Notes: generated by a model not told the origin, from the letters alone. A DNA stretch of 64,000 nucleotides from DATLSM01 sp049585815 (GCA_049585815.1 JBAVAR010000144.1:22896-86895), one strand, 5' to 3'; shown: positions 17,439-26,840, counted from the first letter of the stretch. Translations and numbers: made by a program.

Positions 17439-19259
17439 GTGACGGCGCGCCTGGGGCAGGTCGCGCTCGTCGCGACACTTCTTTGTGTCGTCTTCGTGGC
17501 TCACGCGCTTGCAACCACCACCGGCGAACCCGAAGTCCCGAGTTGCGACGGACACAAAGCAACGATCATTGGCACCAACGGGGCCGATGTGCTGGTCGGC
17601 ACGCCGGAACCCGACGTGATCTGGGGTGGTGCAGGCAATGACGTGATCTACGGGTTGGGCGGTAATGACATCATCTGTGGGGGACCGGGAAACGACGTGA
17701 TCTACGGCGGAGCGGGCAATGACCGCATTTTCGGAGGGCCAGGCAACGATGTGATCTACGGGGAAGCGGGGGACGACACCCTAAACGGAGGGTCAGGGAC
17801 CAACATCATCTACGGAGGGCGCGGAGACGACTCGCTGATCGGCGGCTCGGGAAACGAAAACCTCCTCTACGGGGGAGCTGGCGACGACCGGCTCCTGGGT
17901 GGTTCGGGCAATGGCGACGTTCTCTACGGAGGGCTCGGCATTGATCACCTCCGCGGTGGGTCGGGCAATGGTGACGTTCTCGATGGTGGCTACGGCTGGG
18001 ACTTTCTAAACGGCGGCTCAGGCCACGAGGACACCGCCTCCTTCGCCACGATGCCACGCAGTGAAGAAACCGGTAGCGGGGTGCATGCTTCGCTGAAGAC
18101 CGGTCTGGCGATGGGTGATGGCCATGACCATCTGCGCAATATTGAGAATCTGGAAGGCTCTGCCTTCAACGACGTTCTGATCGGCAATCGGCGAAACAAC
18201 AAGCTCTTTGGTGGTCCTGGCAACGACACCCTGATCGGTGGCGGAGGCCGCGACGAACTCAACGGCGGCCCCGGCAGCGACCATTGCCGAGGAGCCCCAC
18301 CTCCACGACGCATCTCCTGCGGGCACGAACGAGTGGCACGGGCCAGCGCTCAGGTCTACCTTGGCGCAGGCATCGACCCGGAGTCGGGCGGTGTCCTCGT
18401 GGCTGGCGGCGCGGGCGACGACGACATCTCGGCTGGGTTTGAACCCGCCAGCGATCAGCTTTCGATCACCGCCAAAAAGCCGATCGCGGTTCACGGTGGT
18501 TGCGGGCATCGAGGCGCGGCGCTAAACGAAGCGATCTGTTCGCTTGGCGGTCTGCCACGGTGGCTAACAATCGACCTGGGAGCGGGCAATGACCGCTTCA
18601 ATGTGGATGGCTCGCTCCTCGGCATCGGGGAAGTCCGTGTCGCCGGAGGGCCCGGCAACGATGTACTGCGCGGGGGCCCCGAGGAAGACCTGCTGGAGGG
18701 AGGTCCGGGCGCAGATCGCCTATACGGAGGGGCCGGGGCGGATGCTTTGGTCGGTGGCCCAGGCGGGCCAAACATTCTCGAAGGCGGACCCGGAGATGAC
18801 CTCTTGGCAGCGGGGCCCCCGTGCGACGGTGGGAGGATCGTTGGCGGGCCTGGCCGCAATGATGTCTCCTTTGCTGAGCTGCCGATCCAGCCCGGCATCC
18901 TCTACGCATCGTTGGCGCGCGGAATCGCATATGTGGAGGGGGTCCGAAGCTGCCACCCACTGCGGATCGCCCAAGTCCAGGACCTTGAGGGTTCCTTCGG
19001 AGCCGACATCCTGATCGGCAATCACCGCGGCAACCACATCATCGGTTGGCCCGGTGTCGATCAGATCTACGGCGACGGTGGACCCGATCTGATCGATGCT
19101 CGAGATGGGGAGCGCGATGCGGTGATCCAGTGTGGCACCAAGGGACACCCGTCCGGGGAAGCATTGATTGATCGCATCGATCCTCATCCACGCTATTGCC
19201 TGAAAAGCAGCTACGGGCGCCCTCTCCCCGGCCTGCCGAAGCACCTCTCGCGGGGATGA
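17439..19259 (+). CDS. Secreted RTX-type calcium-binding repeat protein
   Basis: The GTG start follows a GATGAGG ribosome site and yields a signal peptide (GQVALVATLLCVVFVAHALA). Most of the remaining 606 residues are nonapeptide repeats of the GGxGNDxxx kind: GGAGNDVIYG, GGPGNDVIYG, GGSGNENLLYG and similar. About 14 run in the first block (residues 45-195), and further blocks follow after a spacer of non-repeat beta sequence near residues 215-250. These repeats fold into a calcium-bound parallel beta-roll outside the cell. No catalytic domain is evident. A second short RTX protein is encoded immediately downstream, so the two may act together or be a duplication. Confidence 0.92.
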   Translation: MTARLGQVALVATLLCVVFVAHALATTTGEPEVPSCDGHKATIIGTNGADVLVGTPEPDVIWGGAGNDVIYGLGGNDIICGGPGNDVIYGGAGNDRIFGGPGNDVIYGEAGDDTLNGGSGTNIIYGGRGDDSLIGGSGNENLLYGGAGDDRLLGGSGNGDVLYGGLGIDHLRGGSGNGDVLDGGYGWDFLNGGSGHEDTASFATMPRSEETGSGVHASLKTGLAMGDGHDHLRNIENLEGSAFNDVLIGNRRNNKLFGGPGNDTLIGGGGRDELNGGPGSDHCRGAPPPRRISCGHERVARASAQVYLGAGIDPESGGVLVAGGAGDDDISAGFEPASDQLSITAKKPIAVHGGCGHRGAALNEAICSLGGLPRWLTIDLGAGNDRFNVDGSLLGIGEVRVAGGPGNDVLRGGPEEDLLEGGPGADRLYGGAGADALVGGPGGPNILEGGPGDDLLAAGPPCDGGRIVGGPGRNDVSFAELPIQPGILYASLARGIAYVEGVRSCHPLRIAQVQDLEGSFGADILIGNHRGNHIIGWPGVDQIYGDGGPDLIDARDGERDAVIQCGTKGHPSGEALIDRIDPHPRYCLKSSYGRPLPGLPKHLSRG

Positions 19260-19329
19260 TCGATGACCGTCAATTGTGAAAATGGGCTCAAGGATCGGAT
19301 CGATCTGCTGGTCGGCCTGTTTTGGAATT

Positions 19330-20010
19330 GTGTCTAGATTGAAATCCATCTTGGCGGTTGGCTCGGCCATCGGAGCGGTCCCCGTCATATGCCTGATCGC
19401 GATGAGCCATGCTCCCTCGCTGGCGGCAGCTGCTCGAAAGCAATCAGCGGCCACCGTAAGTGCCAAAACAAGCTCCACGGCCCATCCTCATGGCTACACC
19501 CTGCTCCTCGCTGGGGGAACGGGGCCGACCGAAATCAACATCTCGCTCGGCGCCGACGGGCGCACCTACGTGATCAGCGCCAATGGCCCGCTCGAAGTTG
19601 GGATCCAAGCTTGCGCAAATCCTGCTGATAACCAGAACGAGCTGATCTGCCAGGCGCCGGCAGTCGGCGCCTTCGAAATCAACGGTGGCAATGACGGCGA
19701 CAAGGAGACCGTCGGCAAGAGCGTTCCGGTCCCCGCGATTCTCAGGGGAGGCTCGGGTAACGACGTCTTGATCGGCGGCAGCGACGACACGCTTTTCGGC
19801 CGAGCAGGGGAAGACACGCTGATCGGCCGGGGCAGAAATGACCGCCTCTACGGGGGTCCTGGCAATGACCGTCTGCTAGCCGAAGGTTCGGGCGATCTGC
19901 TGAACGGCGGTCCGGGATACGACACCTGTATCGACGGCTCAAGCCACGGCATCTTCATCTCCTGCGACGTCGTGCGCCGGGGGGTCGGCCGACAGTTCAT
20001 CTCCCCTTGA
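19330..20010 (+). CDS. Second, short secreted RTX-type repeat protein
   Basis: I place the start at the GTG at 19330, since it gives a compact signal peptide (MSRLKSILAVGSAIGAVPVICLIAMSHA); a GTG at 19276 would add 18 residues without a better ribosome site. The mature protein has about 90 residues of beta-type sequence. It then has GGSGNDVLIGGSDDTLFGRAGED-type repeats (four to five units) and ends near CIDGSSHGIFISCDVV with a possible disulfide. It is separated from the larger RTX gene by 70 bases and is on the same strand, so it is likely cotranscribed. Confidence 0.82.
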   Translation: MSRLKSILAVGSAIGAVPVICLIAMSHAPSLAAAARKQSAATVSAKTSSTAHPHGYTLLLAGGTGPTEINISLGADGRTYVISANGPLEVGIQACANPADNQNELICQAPAVGAFEINGGNDGDKETVGKSVPVPAILRGGSGNDVLIGGSDDTLFGRAGEDTLIGRGRNDRLYGGPGNDRLLAEGSGDLLNGGPGYDTCIDGSSHGIFISCDVVRRGVGRQFISP

Positions 20011-20033
20011 ATTTCCAGGTTAAAGATTGAAAG

Positions 20034-20210
20034 ATGCCGCGATCGGGACCCAGCTTCTGCCCTGGCTGCGGCGAGCGCGTCTCGGTTTTCGCTGCTGGCT
20101 GCGCCTACTGCGGCCGCGAGCTCGATCCGCGACGTGGCCAGGGGCCGCCAAGCTGGTCGGAGCGAATTCGGTCTTTCTTTCGATCCCTTCGCCTGAGTGC
20201 GCGTCGATGA
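20034..20210 (+). CDS. Small zinc-ribbon protein
   Basis: A 58-residue frame begins at an ATG preceded by a weak GAAAG. It encodes MPRSGPSFCPGCGERVSVF and CAYCGRELDPRR: a CPGC pair and a CAYC pair spaced 15 residues apart, which is a typical zinc ribbon. The C-terminal part is Arg-rich and may be basic and helical. The zinc ribbon is clear from sequence; the role is unknown. It overlaps nothing and sits between the second RTX gene and another short frame. Confidence 0.6.
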   Translation: MPRSGPSFCPGCGERVSVFAAGCAYCGRELDPRRGQGPPSWSERIRSFFRSLRLSARR

Positions 20211-20283
20211 TCTGAGCGGTTGCGGTCCCTCCGCGGGTGATGTGCTATTACTTAAAATTAAGGACCAACCGAAGGGAGCCGAG

Positions 20284-20472
20284 GTGAAGCGTAGGATGCA
20301 GCCGCGACAGTTGAAATCCCTGATCGAGACGGGCCACTACAGGCCTCAACCTTCGTTTGTGGCTGAGGCGATGCTTGTGCGGCGGGGGGTACGCACGTTG
20401 CTGATGGGGGCGACGCCCAGTGCAGCGGGCCGAACCATTTCCTCTGCTGCGCCAGGCCGTCGGGCCGGCTGA
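20284..20472 (+). CDS. Short basic peptide, FlgM-like pattern
   Basis: This 62-codon frame starts at a GTG 5 bases after AAGGGAG, which is an excellent ribosome site. It encodes MKRRMQPRQLKSLIETGHYRPQP and FVAEAMLVRRGVRTLL. The arrangement L..LI.TG.Y.....VAEAML resembles the C-terminal half of FlgM-type anti-sigma factors, but without flagellar genes around it the likeness may be fortuitous. Confidence 0.4.
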   Translation: MKRRMQPRQLKSLIETGHYRPQPSFVAEAMLVRRGVRTLLMGATPSAAGRTISSAAPGRRAG

Positions 20473-20718
20473 CCCGCGATCCCCCTCGCGCGGCTGAAGT
20501 CGCGCAGCTACCTCGCACCGACCGCCTTCAACCTGGCTCTCCGCTCCGCGGCGAAGCGCCCGAGCTGAAGCACCGCCATTGGCAAACGCTGCGCTGTAAG
20601 GAGTAGTGGGCCCGCGCCTGCCATCAAGTTCGCGCAGAGGCTGATTTGCTCTGCGGTGCACTCACCTCCAGCCCTTTTTCGGGACAGTATCTGCGAACAC
20701 GCATATGCTCTGCGGCCG
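20473..20718. other. Intergenic, no gene supported
   Basis: No gene is seen. The stretch CGCGCGGCTGAAGTCGCGC at about 20496-20514 is a short imperfect hairpin. Confidence 0.4.
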
Positions 20719-22581
20719 ATGACCTCCGATCCGCCGGCCCGCATCTCCTACGGTCCGGGGCGCCGTTGGCCGGCGGTCCGCCTCATCACAGCGATGGTGC
20801 TCGCGGTCGGGCTGCTCGCCCTCAGCGATGGCGTGGCGCAGGCCCGCGTGGTGTTTGCTCACGGCCGTGCCTACGGCGTGACGCCCACCCCCAGAGTCAG
20901 GAAGACGCGATCGCTCTTGGCTCTGCGTGGCCGCGCGTCAGCGCTTAGCGTCGGCGGGCCCCAGCCGCCGGTCGTGTACCGCAACGGCCCCCTGATGCTC
21001 CGCTCGAAACTGTATTTGATCTTCTGGCAACAGACTGCTGGAGAATTTTCAAGCGCATATACCGGGGCGATCACCCAGTACGCCAAAGACCTCGAACTCG
21101 AAGACTTGCGAACCACGGACGAGTTCTCTGTCGCCGAGCAGTACAAGAACAAAGAAGGTGAAGCGATCACCGGCAAGGTTGAACTCGGCGGCGTCGTGCA
21201 ATCCAGTGATCCCTACCCCCCGCTGGAAGAATCCGAAGGCTGCACCAAGGCCAGGGCTCCGTGCCTGACCGACACGCAGATTCGCAAAGAGATCGTCGAA
21301 CAGATCGAAGCCAACCACTGGCCGACCGACTCGGCGAGCGCGCCGGAGGCGCAGTATCTCCTCTACACGCCCAAAGGCGTCACGACCTGCGAATTCGAAG
21401 AATGCGCCCCCGAAGAATTCTGCGCCTACCACAGTGAGATCACCAAACTCGGCCCCGAAAAGAAGGTGGCCGTGTACAGCGACCTACCCTACGTGCCCGA
21501 ATGCGACTCCGGTCAAGCGCCCACCGGTGTGGACGGAAACAAAGACACCGATGGCACCCTTGACTCTGAGATCCACGAGATCGTGGAGTCCGCCACCGAT
21601 CCCGAGCCCGAAACCGGCTACACCGATGAAAACGGTGAAGAGGTTGCCGACAAGTGCACGGGGCCAACCGTTGAAGCACAGCCCGAGGTCTACGGCACCC
21701 CGCTTGGTGGCAGTCTCCTTAAAGGCACCGCCTTCAACCAGCTGATCGACGCTCACAGCTACTACACGCAGCAGATCTGGAGCCAGGCACCGACGAAAAC
21801 GCCAGTGCCAGCCACCAAAAATGAAGCGGCCGGATGTGCCGCGCGGATCGGTCCCACGCCCTCGTTCACCGCGCCCACCGCCGGCGAAACAGGCCACGCG
21901 ATCAGCTTCGACGGTAGCGCCTCCTATGACATCAGCGCTCCGATCACCGCCTATGAATGGAACTTCGGTGATGGCTCGGCGGTCGATACCAGCAGCGGTC
22001 CCACCTCCACTCACTACTACCTGAGGCCGGGCGAATACCAGGTGTCACTGACGGTAATCGACAGCGGCGGGACGGCCGGCGCCTCCACGCAAACGCTGCC
22101 GATAATCGTAAGCGGAGTGGGGGTGGGCCCGCCGGTGGCGACGATCGAAGTGCCGGCAGATCACCAGGCCGATGTGGCCGGTGAGACTATCCCGACAAAG
22201 TTCTCCTGCACCGAAGCGGCGGGCGGGCCAGGGATCGAATCCTGCACTGACTCCAATGGTAGTGCCAGCCCTGGCACCCTCAACGATTCAACCCCCGGGT
22301 CATACACATACACCGTGACCGCCGTGAGCTATGACGGACAGCGCAGCAAAGCAACGATCGAATACACCGTCTCCACTTCCAACCCTAGCCCTGGCTCCTC
22401 GGGCGGAGCGGCCGGTTCGACCCCGGGCACCGGCTCCTCAGGAGCCGGTGGACAAGCCAAATCGCCGAGCCGCGCGCAGAAACTCACGCGGGCATTGAAG
22501 GCTTGCAAGAAGCTCAAGAAGAGCAAGCGCCCACACTGTGTCGCCGCCGCCAAGAAGCGCTTCGCGCCGGCGAGGAAGTAG
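20719..22581 (+). CDS. Secreted protein with PKD domain and HEIVE motif
   Basis: From the ATG at 20719 the signal peptide reads LITAMVLAVGLLALSDGVAQA. The central region, residues about 90-370, has PPVVYRNGPLM, YLLYTPKGVTTCEFEECAPEEFCAYHS and SEIHEIVESATDPEPETGYTDENGEEVADKC. This pattern occurs in a family of exported actinobacterial proteins that resemble plant EXORDIUM/phosphate-induced proteins, with an HExxE-like stretch that might bind metal. A PKD-like domain follows (AYEWNFGDGS, HYYLRPGEYQVSLTV). A second beta domain and a Ser/Gly linker come next. The tail ends KKLKKSKRPHCVAAAKKRFAPARK, which is basic. Neither hydrolase activity nor target is demonstrated by sequence. Confidence 0.78.
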   Translation: MTSDPPARISYGPGRRWPAVRLITAMVLAVGLLALSDGVAQARVVFAHGRAYGVTPTPRVRKTRSLLALRGRASALSVGGPQPPVVYRNGPLMLRSKLYLIFWQQTAGEFSSAYTGAITQYAKDLELEDLRTTDEFSVAEQYKNKEGEAITGKVELGGVVQSSDPYPPLEESEGCTKARAPCLTDTQIRKEIVEQIEANHWPTDSASAPEAQYLLYTPKGVTTCEFEECAPEEFCAYHSEITKLGPEKKVAVYSDLPYVPECDSGQAPTGVDGNKDTDGTLDSEIHEIVESATDPEPETGYTDENGEEVADKCTGPTVEAQPEVYGTPLGGSLLKGTAFNQLIDAHSYYTQQIWSQAPTKTPVPATKNEAAGCAARIGPTPSFTAPTAGETGHAISFDGSASYDISAPITAYEWNFGDGSAVDTSSGPTSTHYYLRPGEYQVSLTVIDSGGTAGASTQTLPIIVSGVGVGPPVATIEVPADHQADVAGETIPTKFSCTEAAGGPGIESCTDSNGSASPGTLNDSTPGSYTYTVTAVSYDGQRSKATIEYTVSTSNPSPGSSGGAAGSTPGTGSSGAGGQAKSPSRAQKLTRALKACKKLKKSKRPHCVAAAKKRFAPARK

Positions 22582-22820
22582 CACAGCGGAATTCCAGCTG
22601 GGTTGCGACTGGGCGCTCGCCTCGAGATGTCTCGCAGTCCGGCGGCGCTGAGTTCCGGCGCCCGAGGACCCACCTGCTCTGCTGACACGCGTCAGCCCTC
22701 CAGGCGGATTCCGATGATCAATGGGTGATCAAGTAATAGAGCAGATCGACCACCGGACACGACGACTGAGCAGCACCATGGGGAACCAAAAGCAGTTGAG
22801 GGCAGCGGCTTCGGCTACCC
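22582..22820. other. Intergenic between convergent genes
   Basis: No gene is supported. Convergent transcription from the PKD and the secreted protein genes meets here; no clear rho-independent terminator is visible. Confidence 0.4.
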
Positions 22821-23450
22821 TCAACCGGCCTTTTTGTGGTGGCGATGATGTCTGCCGCCGGTTTTGTGGTGACTGGGTCCGCGGCGCTTCGCCGGCTTAA
22901 CGTAGTAATAGTCACCGCTGGGAGCGCAGCCATTGAAGCCGCAGAAGCTCGATTCCCAGACTTCCCACCCGCCCCGCCAACCGCTTACAGCTTCGCTGGG
23001 GGGAAACTCACTGGGCTGGTCTGCCTTCCAAGTGCACGTCATGTCAGCGGAACCGCCAGCGCTCACCGCGTTTTTGCAACCGGAGACGATCGGGCCGGGG
23101 GGCGTGGCCCAGCTCGGCTCACCACCATCCGCGGTCGCGGCGGTGGCAGTCAGGTCCTGACCAACCTTGACGATATGGGGGGAGATGTGGATCTGACCGT
23201 AATAGGTGGCTGCCATGAAGTTCGGTGGAGCCGGATTCTGGAACCCGTTTTCCGGGCAGATGCTGTGGCTTGAGCCAAGCGGGAAGCAGGGTTCGGGCGG
23301 AGAACCGAGCTTGGCGGTCTTGCTTGCGGTTTTTGCTGATGCAGACGACACGGTGCCTCCAGCCGCCAATGCCGCTCCGCTTATCCCGAATACGGCTGTC
23401 ACCGCCACCACCAAAACCCGAACGGCTCTTGGTCTTGTTCGCTTCTTCAT
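22821..23450 (-). CDS. Secreted small protein with His-rich tail
   Basis: The 209-residue protein starts at an ATG and has an N-terminal signal peptide (RPRAVRVLVVAVTAVFGISGAALAAGG). The mature part has several Cys pairs (EPCFPLGSSHSICPE and SGCKN...DMTCTW, SSFCGFNGCAPSG) that suggest disulfides. It ends in a basic, His-rich tail (HHKTGGRHHRHHKKAG), which may bind metal or nucleic acid. I do not recognise a family. It is the first of the minus-strand genes that lead to the desaturase. Confidence 0.7.
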   Translation of the reverse strand: MKKRTRPRAVRVLVVAVTAVFGISGAALAAGGTVSSASAKTASKTAKLGSPPEPCFPLGSSHSICPENGFQNPAPPNFMAATYYGQIHISPHIVKVGQDLTATAATADGGEPSWATPPGPIVSGCKNAVSAGGSADMTCTWKADQPSEFPPSEAVSGWRGGWEVWESSFCGFNGCAPSGDYYYVKPAKRRGPSHHKTGGRHHRHHKKAG

Positions 23451-23827
23451 TCCGGTCTCATACTCCTCTCCCGCAGAATCTGCGGTGCGGTGGGCCGATC
23501 AGCAACATCAGCGCCGGGTATTGGAGCCGATAGCCGCCGCCGGCTAACGACTCAAGGATATGCCGAAGAGGCCGCCTATGTGTCTGCGGTCGCTTTGCTC
23601 GCAAGCTTCATTCGCTATGGGGGGGATCTCACCCCTCTGCCATTTCAACCGGACTCCGCGTTGCGGGTCAACAGGGGGGCGTTCAGACATCGGTGGAATA
23701 ACGCGACTTCGGCGAGCTGCGTTTGTCCAGCATTTCTGCAGTAAATCCCCGGCGGAGTGTTGATAGTTTCACGCTCCTGGTGTGTCGGTGAGCGAGAGCA
23801 ACGTTTCAACCTCCGCCTCCTCTGTGC
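23451..23827. other. Intergenic, no gene supported
   Basis: Nothing convincing. The frames on both strands are Arg/Ser-rich shadows. The promoter of the gene ending at 22821 must be in this region. Confidence 0.5.
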
Positions 23828-24889
23828 TCAGGGGAGGGACTTGAGCTCACGCCAGGTCAGCAAGCGGCCGCTGCGGCGATCGATCAACTTGAGGCGGATC
23901 GCCCGCAGTCCATCGAGAACGCCGAGCACTGGGACGTCGTGGAAGATCGGGCTCTCGTCGTGAGCGCGCTGGAGGTTGTAGTTGGGGATCTTCGCACTGA
24001 GATGGTGGACGTGATGGAGGCCGATGTTGCCGGTGAAGAACTGGAGCAGCTTCGGGAGCTTCAGGTGGGAGCTACCCCGCAGAGCGGCATCGGCGTAGCT
24101 CCACTGATCCGTGCTCTCCCAGTAGACGTCCTCGAACTGATGCTGGACATAGAACATGAACACGCCCAGCGTCCCGGCAAGGACAGCCGTCGGTATCTGC
24201 ACGAGCAGCCATGCCTGCAGGCCGACGAACCAGCAGACCGTGCCGATCAGCAGCGCCAGGGTGAGGTTCGTGGTGAGGACGCTGCGGCGCTGGCGCGGTC
24301 GCATCTTGTTGGACCAGATGCGCGGCCCGATCATCAATGACCAGATCGGCCCGATCCCGAACATCACCAGCGGATTGCGGAAGAGGCGATAACCCAGCCG
24401 CGATCTCCAGGGCCGGGAGAGGTACTCCTCGACCGTGAGCGTCGCGATATCTCCTGTCCCGCGTCGGTCGAGATCGCCGGAGCTGCCGTGGTGGACGGCG
24501 TGGTTATGGCGCCAGTTGGCGAACGGCTGGAAGACGAGCAGCCCGGTCACCCTGCCCAACCAGAGGTTCGCTCGCCTGCTTGGCATGAAGGAGCCGTGGG
24601 CGCAGTCATGAAAGACGATGAACGTCCTCATGAGGAAGCCCGCCGCCGGAATAGCGAGGGCGAAGGTGATCCAGACGGAGATTTCGAGACTGAAGTACAT
24701 CGCCACCGAAAGAGCGATATAGGGCGCTACGGAGGTGCCAAGATCAAGCAGGCTGGCGGGTAGCGAGGCTCGCTCGTGGCGAGCAACCGCCTCGCGCCAA
24801 TAGAGGCGATCGCCCCCTCGAGTGGCATCGATCCGCTCGGGGGTCGGTTTGACTGCTGCGCTCACGGCAGGAAACCGTAGCCGTCGCAC
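23828..24889 (-). CDS. Fatty acid desaturase (membrane, three His boxes)
   Basis: The 353-residue protein has the membrane desaturase layout: hydrophobic segments at about residues 45-90, 190-240 and surrounding loops, with three histidine boxes HDCAHGS, HNHAVHH and HHVHH. Seven or more of these His bind the diiron centre. The N-terminal GTG is adopted, and a GTG at residue 10 is an alternative start. Family members introduce double bonds into acyl chains of membrane lipids, usually with a ferredoxin-type donor; no donor is encoded nearby. The gene stands alone on the minus strand. Confidence 0.93.
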   Translation of the reverse strand: MRRLRFPAVSAAVKPTPERIDATRGGDRLYWREAVARHERASLPASLLDLGTSVAPYIALSVAMYFSLEISVWITFALAIPAAGFLMRTFIVFHDCAHGSFMPSRRANLWLGRVTGLLVFQPFANWRHNHAVHHGSSGDLDRRGTGDIATLTVEEYLSRPWRSRLGYRLFRNPLVMFGIGPIWSLMIGPRIWSNKMRPRQRRSVLTTNLTLALLIGTVCWFVGLQAWLLVQIPTAVLAGTLGVFMFYVQHQFEDVYWESTDQWSYADAALRGSSHLKLPKLLQFFTGNIGLHHVHHLSAKIPNYNLQRAHDESPIFHDVPVLGVLDGLRAIRLKLIDRRSGRLLTWRELKSLP

Positions 24890-24940
24890 CTAAAGCCCAG
24901 TGTCGCGCGAAGCAAAGAGATGCGCCCTACACTGCGCTTG

Positions 24941-25300
24941 ATGTCAGCCGAGCAGGTCGACGGCTACCTATGCGATCTCGAGGAGCCGAAGCGCGCAACG
25001 CTTCAAGAGCTGCGCCGCACGATTCTCGAGATCGTCCCGGGGGCTGAAGAGGGACTCTCCTACCGTGTTCCCGCATTCCGCTTGCAGGGCCAGGTCATCG
25101 CTGGGTTTGCTGCGTTCAAGAATCACCTGAGCTACCTGCCCTTCAGCGGCTCGGTCCTCGGCCAGCTAGCCGATCAGCTCGACGGCTACACGATGACCAA
25201 GAGCTCGCTGCACTTCCCGATCGACCGCTCCCTACCGAAGGCGCTCGTCAAGAGACTGATCGCAGTGCGTCTTGAGGATGCAGGTCTGCCCTCGCGCTAG
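24941..25300 (+). CDS. DUF1801/YdhG-like protein
   Basis: The ATG at 24941 fits the family start (MSAEQVDGYLCDLEEPKRATLQELR) better than an ATG seven codons upstream. Residues continue with TILEIVPGAEEGLSYRVPAFRLQGQVIAGFAAFKNHLSYLPFSGSVL and end near KALVKRLIAVRLED. This is the frataxin-like DUF1801 fold, proposed to handle iron in some bacteria. The true role here is unknown. It is divergent from the desaturase, with the two starts about 50 bases apart. Confidence 0.85.
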   Translation: MSAEQVDGYLCDLEEPKRATLQELRRTILEIVPGAEEGLSYRVPAFRLQGQVIAGFAAFKNHLSYLPFSGSVLGQLADQLDGYTMTKSSLHFPIDRSLPKALVKRLIAVRLEDAGLPSR

Positions 25301-25925
25301 CTGACCCAGCGTCCGTCGGCTCCCCGGCAGAATGCGAACCGGCGTCATCTGGCCCGCGGCAACCCGCCCGACGAATGGTCGGCGATACGGCAGTTGGCAA
25401 CCCCGCCTCGAAGCGAGGGGGTCGGCGCCCGGCGGCACACAGCCTGTGCCGAACATACTGGCCGTTCCATTCCTGCGTCTCGGTGTCACATTTCCGCAAA
25501 ACTTCCAAATCTCGCGCGCCGCCTGCTGCAGCGATGGATCAGGTCATCAAGCTCGAGGCGTCCAGCTCATCGGAGTCGTAGCGATGAGGGCCCTCTCGCA
25601 CCAGCTTGAGCAGATCCGCGAGGCACCCTGCTGATACCACACGACCAGCGCGACATCGGCCGCCGCTCCGTCCTTTGACGGCCCGGATGTGTCAGGACCG
25701 ATCTGGATCGACCGTACCGCACACCCGCTCCGCCGAAACCACGATCTGCACGGTCATCGATAACGCACCTTTGGCTTGGTGACTGTTATGAACTAACCGC
25801 AGGCCCCAACTTCATCCGCATTGTCTACGCCGCTTCGAACAAGGCGGCTGCGCAACGCGCTTCGGTGCTCGCCCTCGCCTCGCTCCCAGCGGCAGATGTC
25901 GAGAAATTCGAACTTCGGCAGGCGC
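25301..25925. other. Intergenic, possible decayed coding
   Basis: No gene is supported. A plus-strand frame at about 25810-25940 reads IRIVYAASNKAAAQRASVLALASLPA, which looks coded and could be a gene remnant, but I cannot name it. No start or ribosome site goes with it. Confidence 0.4.
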
Positions 25926-26840
25926 CTACTCGAGCTCTGAGCGCGGCTCCCCGTCAAGCGCTGGGACGAGGGGGGTCTGAGTTGCCAAGCGTTGGCTTTC
26001 GGCCGGCGAGCGTCGGACGTCGGGCCGAGCAATAGCCAGGTAGGAAACCAGAGCGATAACCGCGATAGAGAGCACCAGTGCGGTCGACCCGTCGCCGAAA
26101 CCTAAACCGCCGATGCTGTGTGGTTTGCTGATGTAGTCGGCAAAGGATGCGCCGAGCGGTCGGGTCAGAATGTAGGCCATCCAGAAGGCCGCAATGCTGT
26201 TCAGACCAAAGCGCCACCAGGCCAGCGCCGGAATCGAGAAGAGCACAAAGAAGAAGATTCCAGAGGCCAGGTAGCCCATGCCGAGCGAGGTCGCCGTGAA
26301 GTCCCCGAGCGCGGTGCCGAGCGCGAAGGTGGCGAACACGGTTGCCCAGTAAAACGCCTCCCGTCGCTGCGTGGTGACGCTGTGGATCGAGAGGGTTCCC
26401 TCGCTGCGCTGCCACCCCATGAACACGGCCGCCAGAATGAGCGCCCACAAGATCGTGGTCCCCGCATAGGAGATGTGTCCATCGAGATGCAAAAAATCAG
26501 CAAAGCCCGTCCCGGAGATGGCGATCGCATAGGCCAAGAACCAGTATGCAAAGGCCCGGTACCGGCGCGTTGCGAACTGCAGCACCAGCGCGATCACGAA
26601 CAACGCGACCTCAGTTCCACCACCGCCGAAATTCCCGTATATCTTCAGGTAATCAGAGGTGGCCTCCCCGCCGGCCGTGGTGAGGATCTTCACCACCCAG
26701 AAGAGCAAGATGATCTCCGGGACCTTCGCGACTAATGGCGCGGGGAAGATACGCCCGATCAAAGGCAGTTGGCCCGGCGCCCGCAGATACCCTTCGCTAG
26801 GGCGTACTGAGGAGCTCGACTGACGGTTTGTGGTGCTCAC
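25926..26840 (-). CDS. Multi-spanning membrane protein, COG4705/DUF347 type
   Basis: The GTG start gives 304 residues with about eight hydrophobic segments. The repeating pattern KVPEIILLFWVVKILTTAGGEATSDYL and later EAFYWATVFATFALGTALGDFTATSLG is the DUF347 repeat, which recurs in two to four copies in this family. The C-terminal region is hydrophilic (VRRSPAESQRL). Members of this family are of unknown function; they often occur with transporters. It stands alone, 110 bases from the ABC-2 genes that run in the same direction. Confidence 0.85.
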   Translation of the reverse strand: MSTTNRQSSSSVRPSEGYLRAPGQLPLIGRIFPAPLVAKVPEIILLFWVVKILTTAGGEATSDYLKIYGNFGGGGTEVALFVIALVLQFATRRYRAFAYWFLAYAIAISGTGFADFLHLDGHISYAGTTILWALILAAVFMGWQRSEGTLSIHSVTTQRREAFYWATVFATFALGTALGDFTATSLGMGYLASGIFFFVLFSIPALAWWRFGLNSIAAFWMAYILTRPLGASFADYISKPHSIGGLGFGDGSTALVLSIAVIALVSYLAIARPDVRRSPAESQRLATQTPLVPALDGEPRSELE

